64,000 nt of DNA from positions 310,001 through 374,000 of the forward strand of contig NZ_JAELYA010000001.1 of NCBI RefSeq assembly GCF_017589465.1. The letters are read 5' to 3'. Positions within the stretch are counted from its first letter, which is position 1. Every line of letters starts with the position of its first letter. The notes under the pieces are model-generated. The model was not told where the DNA came from. It ran no database searches and worked only from the letters and a program-made list of their open reading frames with translations. A program made the position numbers and the translations under genes. The DNA is from Pseudomonas schmalbachii (lineage in GTDB: Bacteria > Pseudomonadota > Gammaproteobacteria > Pseudomonadales > Pseudomonadaceae). Shown in pieces: positions 20,313-31,706 of the stretch.

Positions 20313-22418
20313 TCACCCCAACTGCTTCTTCACGATCGCTTCGGAAACATTCGCCGGCGTTTCCGCGTAGCGGGTGAACTCCATGGAATAGCTGGCACGC
20401 CCCTGGGACATCGAGCGCACGTCGGTGGCGTAGCCGAACATCTCTCCCAAGGGCACTTCCGCGCGAATCACCTTGCCCGCCGGCGTGTCTTCCATACCCT
20501 GGATCAGGCCACGGCGGCGGTTCAAATCGCCCATCACGTCGCCCATGTAGTCTTCCGGCGTCACCACCTCGACCTTCATCACCGGCTCCAGCAGCACCGC
20601 GCCGCCCTTCTGCGAGAGCTGCTTGGTGGCCATCGACGCGGCGATCTTGAACGCCATCTCGCTGGAGTCGACGTCGTGGTAGGAACCGTCGAACACCGTC
20701 GCCTTCAGGCTGACCAGCGGATAGCCGGCCAGCACGCCGTTGCGCATCTGTTCCTCGATGCCCTTCTGGATCGCCGGGATGAACTCGCGCGGGATCGCCC
20801 CACCGACCACCTCGTTCTCGAACTGCAGCCCGTCCACGCCTTCGGCAGCCGGTTCGAAGCGAATCCAGCAATGGCCGAACTGGCCGCGTCCGCCGGACTG
20901 ACGGACGAACTTGCCTTCGATCTCGCACTTGTTGCGGATGGCCTCGCGGTAGGCCACCTGCGGCTTGCCGATGTTCGCCTCGACTCCGAACTCGCGCTTC
21001 ATGCGGTCGACGATGATGTCCAGATGTAGCTCGCCCATGCCGGAGATGATGGTCTGGCCGGTTTCCTCGTCGGTCTTCACGCGGAACGACGGGTCCTCCT
21101 GGGCCAGCTTGCTCAGGGCGATGCCCATCTTCTCCTGGTCGGCCTTGGTCTTCGGCTCGACCGCCACGGAAATCACCGGATCGGGGAAGTCCATCCGTTC
21201 GAGGATGATCGGTTTCTCGATGGCGCACAGGGTGTCGCCGGTGGTGACATCCTTCATGCCGATCAGCGCGGCGATGTCGCCGGCGCGGCACTCCTTGATT
21301 TCCTCGCGCTGGTTGGCGTGCATCTGCACCATGCGCCCCACCCGCTCTTTCTTGCCCTTCACCGAGTTGAGCACGGCATCGCCGGAACTCAGCACGCCCG
21401 AGTACACGCGGGCGAAGGTCAGCGTGCCGACGAAGGGGTCGGTGGCGATCTTGAAGGCCAGCGCGGAGAACGGTTCGTTGTCGTCGGCATGGCGCTCGTC
21501 GTGGACATCCTCGTGATCCGGATGGGTACCCTTGATCGCTGGGATTTCCGAAGGCGCCGGCAGGTAGTCGATCACCGCGTCGAGTACCAGCGGCACGCCC
21601 TTGTTCTTGAACGACGAACCGAGCACCGCCGGCACGATCTCGTTGGCCAGGGTGCGCTGGCGCAGGCCGGCCTTGATCTCCTCAACGCTCAGTTCCTCGC
21701 CTTCCAGGTACTTGTTCATCAGCTCGTCGTTGGCCTCGGCGGCGGCCTCGACCATGTGCGCGCGCCACTCCTCGGCCAGCGCCACCAGCTCGGCGGGAAT
21801 CTCTTCCTCGCGGAAGCTCATGCCCTGGTCGGCCTCGTCCCAGTAGATGGCCTTCATCCGCACCAGGTCGATCTGCCCGCGGAAGTTTTCCTCGGCACCG
21901 ATGGGCAGCTGGATCGGCACCGGGTGGTGGCCCAGGCGCTCGTCGATCTGCTTGACCACGCGGAGGAAGTCGGCGCCCTGGCGGTCCATCTTGTTTACGT
22001 AGGCCAGGCGCGGCACGCCGTACTTGTTGGCCTGCCGCCAGACCGTCTCGGACTGCGGCTCGACGCCATCGGCGCCGCTGAACACCACCACCGCGCCATC
22101 CAGCACGCGCAGAGAGCGCTCCACCTCGATGGTGAAATCGACGTGCCCGGGGGTATCGATGATGTTCAGCCGATGTTTCTGGTACTGCTTGGCCGAGCCC
22201 AGCCAGAACGCCGTGGTGGCCGCCGAGGTGATGGTGATGCCGCGCTCCTGCTCCTGCACCATCCAGTCCATGGTCGCCGCGCCGTCGTGGACCTCGCCCA
22301 TCTTGTGGTTGACCCCGGTGTAGAAAAGGATGCGCTCGGTGGTGGTGGTCTTGCCTGCATCCACATGCGCGACGATACCGATATTGCGGTAGAGCTCGAT
22401 GGGGGTTGTGCGCGCCAT
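20313..22418 (-). CDS. fusA2: Elongation factor G, second copy
   Basis: A 701-residue translational GTPase. G1 is [14 protein letters not shown] (about 17-30), G3 is DTPGH, G4 is NKMD, and domains II-V are complete. Start ATG 22418 ([14 protein letters not shown]), preceded by AAAAGGAGTGGATC. It promotes ribosome translocation or recycling. It stands alone, not in a str operon with rpsL/rpsG/tuf, as with P. aeruginosa fusA2 (PA2071). An A/T-rich leader precedes it. Confidence 0.93.
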   Translation of the reverse strand: MARTTPIELYRNIGIVAHVDAGKTTTTERILFYTGVNHKMGEVHDGAATMDWMVQEQERGITITSAATTAFWLGSAKQYQKHRLNIIDTPGHVDFTIEVERSLRVLDGAVVVFSGADGVEPQSETVWRQANKYGVPRLAYVNKMDRQGADFLRVVKQIDERLGHHPVPIQLPIGAEENFRGQIDLVRMKAIYWDEADQGMSFREEEIPAELVALAEEWRAHMVEAAAEANDELMNKYLEGEELSVEEIKAGLRQRTLANEIVPAVLGSSFKNKGVPLVLDAVIDYLPAPSEIPAIKGTHPDHEDVHDERHADDNEPFSALAFKIATDPFVGTLTFARVYSGVLSSGDAVLNSVKGKKERVGRMVQMHANQREEIKECRAGDIAALIGMKDVTTGDTLCAIEKPIILERMDFPDPVISVAVEPKTKADQEKMGIALSKLAQEDPSFRVKTDEETGQTIISGMGELHLDIIVDRMKREFGVEANIGKPQVAYREAIRNKCEIEGKFVRQSGGRGQFGHCWIRFEPAAEGVDGLQFENEVVGGAIPREFIPAIQKGIEEQMRNGVLAGYPLVSLKATVFDGSYHDVDSSEMAFKIAASMATKQLSQKGGAVLLEPVMKVEVVTPEDYMGDVMGDLNRRRGLIQGMEDTPAGKVIRAEVPLGEMFGYATDVRSMSQGRASYSMEFTRYAETPANVSEAIVKKQLG

Positions 22419-22758
22419 GATCCACTCCTTTTCTACTGGAGGGCTGCGAGGTACGGCTCCCGGAGCAGCCCTGAATCCTCGAAATACCAATCGGGACAGG
22501 CTCAAGGTAGCGCGTCTGTGCGGCAATTCCAGTGCAGTCGAGTGCTGGCGTACACCACTCATCCGATGCGGGCGGCAGCATCGGGCGCATACGCCGGGAA
22601 CGGAACTTAAAGTAAAGTCTTAATAAAATTTAGTTATTTTAAATCAATGAATTGCAGTAAAAACTTAACGTTATTACTGAAGAAAAACAGAGCCGGAACT
22701 GCGGGCCACGGTGGCCAGCCACGGCGCTCGGCGCCGGTGTGGCCCGCTGTCTGCACCT
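22419..22758. other. Intergenic region upstream of fusA2, with an A/T-rich island
   Basis: 340 bases. 22600-22690 is strongly A/T-rich (TAATAAAATTTAGTTATTTTAAATC), unlike the surrounding GC-rich DNA, and may hold the fusA2 promoter or an UP element. 22701-22747 is a long hairpin. Confidence 0.5.
22683..22747 (-). terminator. Possible terminator of the I78-type lipoprotein gene
   Basis: Stem GCGGGCCAC (22701-22709) with GTGGCCCGC (22739-22747), long G/C-rich loop. On the minus strand a TTTTT run follows at 22687-22683, 13 bases past the stem, so this is an imperfect terminator. Confidence 0.4.
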
Positions 22759-23064
22759 TCAGCCGCAGTGAATCTGGCGGATCACCTGTTGCGCATCGAC
22801 GTCGATGTTCAGACGCAGGGAGTTGTAGTCCATGGTCACCGGATCGTTGGGGTTCAGAACCCGGGCGACATGCGCACCTGAGGAGCGCTTGGCCTCGTCG
22901 ACCAGCGTGGGGGAAACCGGTTTGCCGATCAGCGCCTGGACCGGCTGGGCATTGCAGCGATCCATGCTGGCGACGGCGTCTTCGGGTTGCTTATCGGTTG
23001 AACTGCACCCAGCCAGCAGCGCGACGGTGAAGAGCGCGGCAAGGGAAGCACGTTGCAACGACAT
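22759..23064 (-). CDS. Small lipoprotein, peptidase-inhibitor I78 family
   Basis: A 101-residue protein. Start ATG 23064 (MSLQRASLAALF), 7 bases after AGGAG. A lipoprotein signal ends at LLAGC (C20). The mature part matches the I78 pattern: CNAQPVQALIGKP, ARVLNPNDPVTMDY, RLNIDVD and a final Cys. I78 proteins are thought to inhibit serine proteases (from known fungal members); in bacteria the role is mostly untested. It would be anchored in the envelope. Confidence 0.8.
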   Translation of the reverse strand: MSLQRASLAALFTVALLAGCSSTDKQPEDAVASMDRCNAQPVQALIGKPVSPTLVDEAKRSSGAHVARVLNPNDPVTMDYNSLRLNIDVDAQQVIRQIHCG

Positions 23065-23321
23065 GATGACCTCCTGAGTCTTTTGCAAAGAGGCAACCAT
23101 AGCAGCCGAGGCCGGTCTCCGGCAGCAATTGCTGCCATGCAGTTTGCTACCGGGCGTTAACGCGGCCGATGCTCGCGAATACAGCGAAATAGCCGTGTTT
23201 TTCCGGCAGATAGCCGTACGGCGCCATTTACACTCCCTTTACACAGCACTGGTTAATATTTGTTCAACACATTTGTCTGAGAAGTGTTGGCAAGGCGCCA
23301 GTACCTTCGAGGAGGTGCACC

Positions 23322-23723
23322 ATGCTTAGCCGTATCCCTGCTTTGGTTGTGCTGTGCGGTTCCCTGGCCGTTGCCGGGCCGGCTTCGGCAAACAGCAACA
23401 GCGACGCCGCCGCCATCGGCGCGGTCGTCGGCGCACTGGTCGGAGGAGCCATAGTCGCCGGCGGCGGCTACTACGCCCCCGCCCCCGTCTACGCCCCGCC
23501 ACCGGTCTACTACGCCCCGCCTCCGCCGGTCTATTACCAACCCTATCCGGTCTACTACCAGCCGCCGGTCGTGGTGGTTCCGGGACCACGCTATTACGCG
23601 CCGCGCTACTACAACGGCGGCGGTAGGTACTACAACGGGGGCAGGTACTACCACAGCGGCAAGCACTATTACGGCGGCCGTGGCTATTACAACGGCGGCG
23701 GCTACAAAGGCAAACGCTGGTGA
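23322..23723 (+). CDS. Tyr/Pro/Gly-rich secreted protein
   Basis: A 133-residue protein with a signal peptide (cleavage after PASA, about residue 23). It then has a Gly/Ala-Val hydrophobic segment (AIGAVVGALVGGAIVAGGG) and a low-complexity tail of YYAPP, VYYQP and RYYNGGG units, ending KGKRW. A strong AGGAGG precedes the ATG and a terminator follows (23730-23755), so it is a real single gene. No enzymatic motif; function not recognised. The hydrophobic Gly-zipper-like stretch suggests outer-membrane or membrane association. Confidence 0.8.
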   Translation: MLSRIPALVVLCGSLAVAGPASANSNSDAAAIGAVVGALVGGAIVAGGGYYAPAPVYAPPPVYYAPPPPVYYQPYPVYYQPPVVVVPGPRYYAPRYYNGGGRYYNGGRYYHSGKHYYGGRGYYNGGGYKGKRW

Positions 23724-23729
23724 TTCGAA

Positions 23730-23755
23730 AGCCCCGCCTCGCGCGGGGCTTTTTC
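23730..23755 (+). terminator. Rho-independent terminator
   Basis: AGCCCCGC-CTCGC-GCGGGGCT stem followed by TTTTT, 6 bases after the stop of the Tyr/Gly-rich gene. Confidence 0.85.
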
Positions 23756-23784
23756 GTTATGGGGGGGGGCGGGTTGCTGGTGAC

Positions 23785-24000
23785 GTAGGTTGGCGCTGAG
23801 CTTGCGAAGCCCAACATCCGCCGGGCACTGCATCGTTGGGCTTCGCTACGCTCAGCACCAACCTACGGTGTCAGTACCCAACATCCGCCGGGCACTGCAT
23901 CGTTGGGCTTCGCTACGCTCAGCGCCAACCTACGGTGTCAGTACCCAACATCTGTCGGGGGCTGGATCGTTGGGCTTCGCTGCGCTCAGCGCCAACCTAC
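23785..24000. repeat. Family C repeat with a right arm tandemly triplicated (67-base period)
   Basis: One left arm (GTAGGTTGGCGCTGAGC at 23785), then three right arms ending CCAACCTAC at 23866, 23933 and 24000. The units 23800-23866, 23867-23933 and 23934-24000 are near-identical. The array ends 4 bases before the opmB stop. Confidence 0.9.
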
Positions 24001-24004
24001 GGGA

Positions 24005-25468
24005 TCAGCGGCTGGCGCTGGCGTCCTGGATCTGGTTGCTGTCCCAGCCACCGCCGAGGGCGGCGATCAGTTGTACGCTGGCGGTCAGGCGGTTGCCGAG
24101 CAGGGTCAGCACGGTGCGTTCGTTGTTCAGTGCGGCGGTCTGGGTGGTGACCACGCTGTTGTAGTCGACGGTGCCGGCCTTGTACTGGTTGCTGGTCAGG
24201 CGCAGCGCCTCGCGGGCGGCGTCGAGGGCTTCCTGCTGCACGCCGCTCTCCTCTTCCAGCACGTCGAGCTGGACCATGTAGTCCTCCACCTCGCGGAAGC
24301 CGTCCAGCACGGTCTGCCGGTAGCTGGCCACGGTCTGGTCGTAGCTGGCCTCGGCCTGTTCGACCCGGGACGAGATCAGGCCGGCATCGAACAGGGTCAT
24401 GGCGAACTGCGGGCCGATCGACCAGAAGCGGTTCGGTGTGCTGATCCAGTTGTCCAGGCTGCCGCTGCGGTATCCGCCCGTTGCACTGAGGGTCAGGTCG
24501 GGGAACCAGGCGGCCTTGTTCACGCCGATCAGGGCGTTGGCGGCGATCACCCGGCGTTCGGCGGCGGCCACGTCGGGCCGGCGCTCCAGCAGTTGCGACG
24601 GCAGCACGGCGGGCAGGTCCGGCAGTTTCGGGATGTCGTCCACCGCCGCCAGGCTGAACTGCGCCGGCGGCTGGCCGACCAGCACGGCGATGGCGTGTTC
24701 GAGCTGGGCGCGCTGGTACTTCAGGTCGATGGCCTGCGCCTCGGTGCTCTTCAGCTGGGTGCGCGCCTGGGCCACGTCAGCCTTGGTGACGATGCCGGCG
24801 TTGTACTGGTTCTCGGTGAGTTTCAGCGCACGCTGGTAGGCCTGCACGGTGTCGTCGAGCAGGCGTTTCTGCTGGTCGATCACCCGCAGTTGCAGGTAGG
24901 TCTGCGCCAGTTGCGACTGCAGGCTGAGCTGCGAGGCGGCGAGGTCGGCGGCGCTGGCGTCCATCGCGGCGGTGTCGGATTCCAACTGGCGGCGCAGCTT
25001 GCCCCACAGGTCGAGCTCCCAGCTCACGCCGATGCTGGCGTCGTAGCTGGTGGAGACGCCGCCGGTGCTGCCGCTGCTCACCGTCGAGCCGTCCGGCAGG
25101 CGCACCGTACCGCCACCGCCGCCCTGCCCCGAGCGAGTCTTGCCGGCGCTGGCACTGATCGACGGGAAGAACGTCGAACGTGATCCCTTCACCAGCGCCG
25201 CTGCCTGGCGATACGACGCCTCGGACTGCGCCAGGGTCTGGTTGGCGGCGATCAGCTTGTGCTGCAGGTCGTTCAGCGTGGCGTCGCCGTACAGTTCCCA
25301 CCAGGCGCCGCGGTTGAGCAGCTCCTGCGGCTGCGCCAGGCGCCAGCCCTGGGCTTCCTTGAAACTGGCGGGCATCTGCAGGTCCGGCCGCTGGTAATCC
25401 GGGCCGATGGCGCAGCCGCCAAGAGCGGCGGCGAGTGCCAGGGCGATCACGGAATACGGGAATTTCAT
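24005..25468 (-). CDS. opmB: RND efflux outer-membrane channel
   Basis: A 487-residue TolC/OprM-type outer-membrane lipoprotein. Lipobox LGGC gives C19, then [15 protein letters not shown] typical of NodT-type OMFs, and two repeats of helical barrel segments. Start ATG 25468 overlaps the muxC stop (ATGA). It is the last gene of a four-gene pump operon with two different RND pumps, which identifies it as MuxABC-OpmB. Confidence 0.9.
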   Translation of the reverse strand: MKFPYSVIALALAAALGGCAIGPDYQRPDLQMPASFKEAQGWRLAQPQELLNRGAWWELYGDATLNDLQHKLIAANQTLAQSEASYRQAAALVKGSRSTFFPSISASAGKTRSGQGGGGGTVRLPDGSTVSSGSTGGVSTSYDASIGVSWELDLWGKLRRQLESDTAAMDASAADLAASQLSLQSQLAQTYLQLRVIDQQKRLLDDTVQAYQRALKLTENQYNAGIVTKADVAQARTQLKSTEAQAIDLKYQRAQLEHAIAVLVGQPPAQFSLAAVDDIPKLPDLPAVLPSQLLERRPDVAAAERRVIAANALIGVNKAAWFPDLTLSATGGYRSGSLDNWISTPNRFWSIGPQFAMTLFDAGLISSRVEQAEASYDQTVASYRQTVLDGFREVEDYMVQLDVLEEESGVQQEALDAAREALRLTSNQYKAGTVDYNSVVTTQTAALNNERTVLTLLGNRLTASVQLIAALGGGWDSNQIQDASASR

Positions 25469-28400
25469 AACGGTGTCTCCAGGGCGCCATCGGTGCGCAC
25501 GCCGCGCTTCTGGTTGACCCAATGGCGCAGGCGGTCGAGATAGAGGTAGACCACGGGGGTGGTGTAGAGGGTGAGCAACTGGCTGCCGATCAGCCCGCCG
25601 ACGATGGTCATGCCCAGCGGACGGCGCAGGCCGGCATCGCCGCCGACGCCGAAGATCAGCGGCAGCGCGCCGAGGATGGCCGCCAGGGTGGTCATCATGA
25701 TCGGCCGGAAGCGTTTCATGCAGGCTTCGAGGATCGCGTCGCGCGGGCTCAGGCCCTCGTTGCGTTCGGCGTCGAGGGCGAAGTCGATCATCATGATCGC
25801 GTTCTTCTTGACGATGCCGATCAGCAGGATCACCCCGATCAGCGCGATCAGCGACAGCTCGGTGCGGAACAGCAGCAGCGTGAGCAAGGCGCCGACGCCC
25901 GCCGACGGCAGCGTCGAGAGGATGGTCAGCGGATGCACGTAGCTCTCGTAGAGGATGCCGAGCACGATGTACACCGCCACCAGCGCCAGCAGGATCAGCC
26001 AGGGCATGTCGTCCTGGGTCTGCTGCACGGCGCCGGCGTTGCCTTCGAAGCTGGCCTGCACGTCGAGCGGCAGGTGGATCGGCTCCAGCGCCGCCATCAC
26101 CGCGTCACGCGCCGGGCCGATCAGCGCGCCCGGGGCAAGGTTGAAGGAGAAGGTGGTCGCGGCGAACTGGCCGTCGTGGTTCACCGACAGCGGCGCGCGG
26201 CTCGGCTCGTAGTGGGTGAAGGCCGACAGCGGCACCTTCTGCCCGTCCGCGCCGATCACGTAGACCTGGCGCAGCACCTCCGGCGACTGCTGGTACTGCT
26301 GGTCCACCTCCATCACCACGCGATACTGGTTCAGCGGGTTGAAGATGGTGGAAATCTGCCGCTGGCCGAAGGAGTCGTTGAGCACGCCGTCCACCGCCGC
26401 GACATCCACGCCGAGGCTGGCGGCGCGGTCACGGTCGATCACCAGGCGCGTCTGCACGCCCTTGTCCTGGGCGTCGCTATTCACGTCCGTCAGTTGCGGC
26501 ACCTTCTCCAGCACCGTCTGCACCTTCGGCGCCCATTCGCGGAGCAGCGCGAGGTCGTCGCTGCGCAGGGTGAACTCGTACTGCGCGTTGCTCTGCCGGC
26601 CGCCGATGCGCACGTCCTGGCCGGCCACCAGATAGAGCGTCGCCCCCGGCACTTCCGCCATGCGCTTGCGCAGGCGCGCCGCGACCTGTTCCACCGGGTC
26701 GCGCTCGCCGATAGGCTTCAGCGAGACGAAGAACGAGCCGGTGTTGCTCGACATCCACTTGCCGCCGCCGACGAAGCCGACCACGTTCTCCACCGCCGGA
26801 TCCTCGGTGAGGATCTGCCGGAAGCGCGCCATCTTCTGTTCCAGCGCCTGGAAGGAAATGCTCTGGTCGGCCACCGCGAAGCCGCGCAGGCGCCCCGAAT
26901 CCTGCGATGGCAGGAAGCCCTTGGGCACCACGGCGAACAGGTAGAAGTTGAGCGCGATGCAGCCGAGCAGGATCACCATCATCAGCCGCGAATGCTCCAG
27001 CGCCCAGCTCAGGCTGGCGCGGTAGCTCAGCATGAAGGCGGTGAACAGGCGGTTGCCACGGCGCGCCAGGGAAGCCTTCGGCGTGCGGTCGATGGGGCGC
27101 AGCAGGCGCGCGCAGAGCATCGGCGTGAGGGTCAGGGATACGATCAGCGAGACCATCACCGCCGCCGCCAGGGTCACGGCGAACTCGCGGAACAGCCGGC
27201 CGGTGATGCCGCCCATCAGCAGTAGCGGGATGAACACGGCGACCAGCGAGAGGGTCATCGACAGCACCGTGAAGCCCACCTCGCGGGCGCCGCGTAGTGC
27301 CGCCTGCAGTGGACGGTCGCCCTCCTCGATGCGCCGCGCGATGTTCTCCACCACGACGATGGCGTCGTCCACCACGAAGCCGGTGGAGATGATCAGCGCC
27401 ATCAGCGACAGGTTGTTCAGCGAGAAGCCGCACAGGTACATCACGGCGAAGGTGCCGATCAGCGACACCGGCACCGCCAGGCTGGGAATCAGCGTGGCGC
27501 GGCCGTTGCGCAGGAACAGCCAGACCACCAGGATCACCAGCGCCACCGAGATGAGCAGGGTCAGCTCGGCCTCTTCCAGCGAGGCGCGGATCGACGGACT
27601 GCGGTCGTCCATCACGTTCAGCTTGACCCGCGGGCCGAGCACGTCCTGGAGGATCGGCAACTGCTCGTGGATGGCGTCGGTGGCCTCGATGATGTTCGCC
27701 CCCGGCTGGCGGCTGACGATCAGCAGCACCGCCGGCAGGTTGTCGGAGAAGCCGGCGTTGCGCACGTCCTCCACGCTGTCGCTGACCTTCGCCACGTCCC
27801 GCAGGCGTACGGCGGCGCCGGTCTCGGCGTTGTAGTGGACGATGATAGGCGCGTATTCGGCGGCCTTGCGCAACTGGTCGTTGGCGTCCACCTGCCAGTG
27901 ACGGCCGTCCTTCTCCAGCGCGCCCTTGGGGCCGTCGGAGTTGGTGTTGGCCACCGCGTTGCGCACGCTTTCCAGCGACAGGCCGTAGTGGCTGAGCTGG
28001 TCCGGATTGAGGTCGATGCGCACCGCCGGCAGCGAACTGCCGCCGATGCTCACCTGCCCCACCCCCTTCACCTGCGACAGGCGCGGCGAAACGATGGTCG
28101 AGGCAAGGTCGTACATCTCGCCGCGGGTGTAGGTGTCCGAGGTGAGCGTGAGGATCATGATCGGCTGGTCCGACGGGTTCGCCTTGCGGTACGTCGGATT
28201 GTTCGGCATGCCGGTGGGCAACAGGCTCGCCGCCGCGTTGATCGCCGCCTGCACCTCGCGGGCGGCGCCGTCGATGTCCTTGGACAGGTCGAACTGCACC
28301 ACGATGGTGGTGTTGCCCAGCGAACTGCTGGAGGTCATCTGGGTGATCCCGGAGATCCGCCCGAGGGAGCGTTCCAGCGGCGTCGCCACCGACGAGGCCA

Positions 28401-28575
28401 TGGTTTCCGGGCTGGCTCCGGGCAGCGCGGCCTGCACCATGATCGTCGGGAAATCGACGTTGGGCAGCGGCGCCACCGGCAGCAGGCCGAACGACAGGAT
28501 GCCGGCGAGCAGCAGCGCCAGGGTCAGCAGCGTGGTCGCCACCGGCCGCAGGATGAACGGACGGGAGATGTTCAT
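25465..28575 (-). CDS. muxC: RND efflux pump inner-membrane subunit
   Basis: A 1036-residue RND transporter with 12 membrane helices and two large periplasmic loops. Signature blocks: [15 protein letters not shown] at the N-terminus, [18 protein letters not shown] in TM4, and [19 protein letters not shown] in TM10-11. Asp pairs of the proton relay are kept (VDDAIV). It starts inside the muxB stop (TGATG). With MuxB it forms the unusual two-pump complex (as MdtBC in E. coli). Confidence 0.93.
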   Translation of the reverse strand: MNISRPFILRPVATTLLTLALLLAGILSFGLLPVAPLPNVDFPTIMVQAALPGASPETMASSVATPLERSLGRISGITQMTSSSSLGNTTIVVQFDLSKDIDGAAREVQAAINAAASLLPTGMPNNPTYRKANPSDQPIMILTLTSDTYTRGEMYDLASTIVSPRLSQVKGVGQVSIGGSSLPAVRIDLNPDQLSHYGLSLESVRNAVANTNSDGPKGALEKDGRHWQVDANDQLRKAAEYAPIIVHYNAETGAAVRLRDVAKVSDSVEDVRNAGFSDNLPAVLLIVSRQPGANIIEATDAIHEQLPILQDVLGPRVKLNVMDDRSPSIRASLEEAELTLLISVALVILVVWLFLRNGRATLIPSLAVPVSLIGTFAVMYLCGFSLNNLSLMALIISTGFVVDDAIVVVENIARRIEEGDRPLQAALRGAREVGFTVLSMTLSLVAVFIPLLLMGGITGRLFREFAVTLAAAVMVSLIVSLTLTPMLCARLLRPIDRTPKASLARRGNRLFTAFMLSYRASLSWALEHSRLMMVILLGCIALNFYLFAVVPKGFLPSQDSGRLRGFAVADQSISFQALEQKMARFRQILTEDPAVENVVGFVGGGKWMSSNTGSFFVSLKPIGERDPVEQVAARLRKRMAEVPGATLYLVAGQDVRIGGRQSNAQYEFTLRSDDLALLREWAPKVQTVLEKVPQLTDVNSDAQDKGVQTRLVIDRDRAASLGVDVAAVDGVLNDSFGQRQISTIFNPLNQYRVVMEVDQQYQQSPEVLRQVYVIGADGQKVPLSAFTHYEPSRAPLSVNHDGQFAATTFSFNLAPGALIGPARDAVMAALEPIHLPLDVQASFEGNAGAVQQTQDDMPWLILLALVAVYIVLGILYESYVHPLTILSTLPSAGVGALLTLLLFRTELSLIALIGVILLIGIVKKNAIMMIDFALDAERNEGLSPRDAILEACMKRFRPIMMTTLAAILGALPLIFGVGGDAGLRRPLGMTIVGGLIGSQLLTLYTTPVVYLYLDRLRHWVNQKRGVRTDGALETPL

Positions 28576-31500
28576 CAGCCCCGCTCCGCCTCGCCGCCTT
28601 CGTCATCGGCATACGGATCGAGCCCGTGGCGCCGGCGCCAGGCATTCCAGCGCCGCGCCAGGCGGTCGAAGTACAGGTAGATCACCGGCGTGGTGAACAG
28701 CGTCAGCACCTGGCTGAGCAGCAGGCCGCCGACCATGGTGATGCCCAGCGGCCGGCGCAGCTCGGCGCCGGCGCCGGTGGCGAGCATCAGCGGCAGCGCG
28801 CCGAGCAGCGCGGCCATGGTGGTCATCAGGATCGGCCGGAAGCGCAGCAGGCAGGCCTGGTAGATCGCCTCGTGCGGCGGCTTGCCTTCATTGCGTTCGG
28901 CGTCGAGGGCGAAGTCGATCATCATGATCGCGTTCTTCTTGACGATGCCGATCAGCAGGATGATGCCGATGATCGCCACGATGCCGATGTCCTGCCGCGC
29001 CACCATCAGCGCCAGCAACGCGCCGACGCCCGCCGAAGGCAGCGTGGAGAGGATGGTCACCGGGTGGATGAAGCTCTCGTAGAGGATGCCCAGCACGATG
29101 TACATGGTGACCACCGAGGCGAGGATCAGCAGCAGCGTGTTGGTCAGCGACGACTCGAACGCCAGCGCCGCGCCACGGAAGCCGGTCTGCAGGCTGAGCG
29201 GCATCTGCATCTCGCTCTCGACGTCGCGGATCGCCTGCACCGCCTCGCCCAGCGCCACGCCGTCGGCGAGGTTGAACGACACGGTGGCCGCCGGGAACTG
29301 GGCGATATGGTTGATCGCCAGCAGGGTGTCACGTTCCTCCACCTTGGCCAGGGTCGACAGGCGCACCTGGGTGCCGTCGCTGGCCGGCACGTAGAGGTTT
29401 TCCAGCGATTGCGGGCCGATCTGGAAGTTCGACGCCACCTCCAGCACCACGCGGTACTGGGTGGCCTGGGTGAAGATGGTGGAGATCAGCCGCTGGCCGA
29501 AGGCGTTGTAGAGCACGCTGTCGATGTCCGCCAGGCTCACGCCGAGGCGCGCGGCGCTGTCGCGGTCGATGTTCAGGTAGGCCTGCAGGCCCTTGTCCTG
29601 CCAGTCGCTGGCGACGTCGGCGAGCTGCGGCAGCTCCTGCAGGCGCGCGACCAGCTTCGGCACCCACTCGGCGAGCACGTCCGGGTCGGCGTCCTGCAGG
29701 GTGAACTGGTACTGGGTGCGGGCGATGCGGTCTTCGATGGTCAGGTCCTGCACCGGCTGCAGGTACAGCCTGATCCCGGCGATGTCGTCCAGCTGCGGCT
29801 GCAGGCGGCGGATCACTTCGCTGGCGGTGACGTCGCGCTCATGGTGCGGTTTCAGGTTGATCAGCAGACGGCCGGTGTTCAGCGTCGGGTTGGTGCCGTC
29901 GACGCCGATGAACGACGACAGGCTTTCCACCGCCGGATCGGCCAGCAGCACCTTGGCCAGTTCCTGCTGGCGCGAAGCCATGGCCTGGAAGGAAATCGAC
30001 TGCGGCGCCTCGGCGATGCCCTGGATCACCCCGGTGTCCTGCACCGGGAAGAAGCCCTTGGGCATGAACGCGTAGAGCATGGCGGTCAGCACCAGGGTGC
30101 CGATGGCGACCAGCAATGTCAGCGGCTGGTGACGCAGCACCACCTTCAGCGCGCTGGCGTAGCGCGCGATCATGCCGTCGATGACACGGCCGGCGGCGCG
30201 GGCGAAGCGGCCTTCCTGTTCCGGATCGACGTGGCGCAGCAGCTTGGCGCTGAGCATCGGCGTGAGGGTCAGGGAGACGAAGCCGGAAATCAGGATCGCC
30301 ACCGCCAGGGTGATGGCGAACTCGCGGAACAGCCGGCCGGCCACGTCGCCCATGAACAGCAGCGGGATCAGCACGGCGATCAGCGAGAAGGTCAGCGAGA
30401 TGATGGTGAAGCCGATCTGCTTGGAGCCCTTCAGCGCCGCCTGCATCGGCGAGTCGCCCTTTTCCAGGTAGCGCGCGATGTTCTCCACCATGACGATGGC
30501 GTCGTCGACCACGAAGCCGGTGGCGATGGTCAGCGCCATCAGCGTCAGGTTGTTGATCGAGAAGCCGGACAGGTACATCACGCCGAAGGTGCCGATCAGC
30601 GACAGCGGCACAGCGAAGCTGGGGATCAGCGTGGCGGAGATGTTGCGCAGGAACAGGAAGGTCACCATCACCACCAGGGCAACGGCGAGCAGCAGCTCGA
30701 ACTGCACGTCCTTCACCGAGGCGCGGATGGTGGTGGTGCGGTCGGTCAGCACCTGCACGTCGAGGTTGCCCGGCAGGGTCGCCTGCAACTGCGGCAGCAT
30801 GGCCTTGATGCTGTCGACCACCTCGATGACGTTGGCACCGGGCTGGCGCTGGATATTCAGCACCACCGCCGGAGTGGCGTTGGCCCAGGCGGCCAGGCGC
30901 ACGTTCTCGGCGTCGTCCTCGACGCTGGCGACATCGCGGATGCGCAGCGGCGAGCCGTTCTTGTAGGCGACGATCAGGTCGCGGTAGGCATCGGCATCGC
31001 GCAGCTGGTCGTTGGCGTCGAGGGTCGAGGAGCGTGTCGGACCGTCGAAGCTGCCCTTCGGCCCGTTGAGGTTGTTGGCGTTCACCGTGCTGCGCACGTC
31101 TTCCAGGCTGAGCCCGGCGGCCGCCAGCGCGGCGGGGTTGGCGCGGATACGTACGGCCGGACGCTGGCCGCCGCTGATGCTGACCAGGCCGACGCCGGAA
31201 ATCTGCGAGATCTTCTGCGCGAGGCGGGTATCCACCAGGTCCTGGATCTGCGGCAGCGGCATGTTGTCGGACATCACCGCCAGGGTCAGGATCGGCGCGT
31301 CCGCCGGGTTCACCTTGCTGAACACCGGCTGGTTCGGCAGATCCTTGGGCAGCAGGCTCTGCGCGCTGTTGATCGCCGCCTGCACTTCCTGCTCGGCGAC
31401 GTCGAGGTTGCTGTCCAGGCTGAACTGCAGGGTGATCACCGAGGCGCCGCCGGAACTGGTGGAGGACATCTCGTTGAGCCCGGGAATCTGCCCAAGCTGG

Positions 31501-31706
31501 TTCTCCAGCGGCGCGGTCACCGAGGAGGTCATGATCTCCGGGCTGGCGCCGGGATAGAGGGTGACGACCTGGATGGTCGGGTAGTCCACCTCGGGCAGCG
31601 CGGAGATCGGCAGGAAGCGGTAGGCGATGATCCCGGACAGCAGGATCGCCACCATCAGCAGCGTGGTGGCCACCGGCCGCAGGATGAACGGACGGGACGG
31701 GTTCAT
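28575..31706 (-). CDS. muxB: RND efflux pump inner-membrane subunit
   Basis: A 1043-residue RND transporter, the length of P. aeruginosa Mux[16 protein letters not shown] at the N-terminus and [18 protein letters not shown] in TM4. It is clearly paralogous to the muxC product. Its start overlaps the muxA stop (ATGA) and its stop overlaps the muxC start. Works with MuxC, MuxA and OpmB to export drugs (novobiocin, aztreonam and others in P. aeruginosa, from the literature). Confidence 0.93.
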   Translation of the reverse strand: MNPSRPFILRPVATTLLMVAILLSGIIAYRFLPISALPEVDYPTIQVVTLYPGASPEIMTSSVTAPLENQLGQIPGLNEMSSTSSGGASVITLQFSLDSNLDVAEQEVQAAINSAQSLLPKDLPNQPVFSKVNPADAPILTLAVMSDNMPLPQIQDLVDTRLAQKISQISGVGLVSISGGQRPAVRIRANPAALAAAGLSLEDVRSTVNANNLNGPKGSFDGPTRSSTLDANDQLRDADAYRDLIVAYKNGSPLRIRDVASVEDDAENVRLAAWANATPAVVLNIQRQPGANVIEVVDSIKAMLPQLQATLPGNLDVQVLTDRTTTIRASVKDVQFELLLAVALVVMVTFLFLRNISATLIPSFAVPLSLIGTFGVMYLSGFSINNLTLMALTIATGFVVDDAIVMVENIARYLEKGDSPMQAALKGSKQIGFTIISLTFSLIAVLIPLLFMGDVAGRLFREFAITLAVAILISGFVSLTLTPMLSAKLLRHVDPEQEGRFARAAGRVIDGMIARYASALKVVLRHQPLTLLVAIGTLVLTAMLYAFMPKGFFPVQDTGVIQGIAEAPQSISFQAMASRQQELAKVLLADPAVESLSSFIGVDGTNPTLNTGRLLINLKPHHERDVTASEVIRRLQPQLDDIAGIRLYLQPVQDLTIEDRIARTQYQFTLQDADPDVLAEWVPKLVARLQELPQLADVASDWQDKGLQAYLNIDRDSAARLGVSLADIDSVLYNAFGQRLISTIFTQATQYRVVLEVASNFQIGPQSLENLYVPASDGTQVRLSTLAKVEERDTLLAINHIAQFPAATVSFNLADGVALGEAVQAIRDVESEMQMPLSLQTGFRGAALAFESSLTNTLLLILASVVTMYIVLGILYESFIHPVTILSTLPSAGVGALLALMVARQDIGIVAIIGIILLIGIVKKNAIMMIDFALDAERNEGKPPHEAIYQACLLRFRPILMTTMAALLGALPLMLATGAGAELRRPLGITMVGGLLLSQVLTLFTTPVIYLYFDRLARRWNAWRRRHGLDPYADDEGGEAERG

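Noticed and set aside
23761..23769. G9 homopolymer as a phase-variation switch
   Set aside because: It lies after a terminator and outside any gene or evident promoter, so slippage would have no clear target.
23800..24000. Regular 67-base repeats that could look like a CRISPR array
   Set aside because: The whole unit repeats with no unique spacers, and the unit is an arm of a dispersed repeat; no cas genes nearby.
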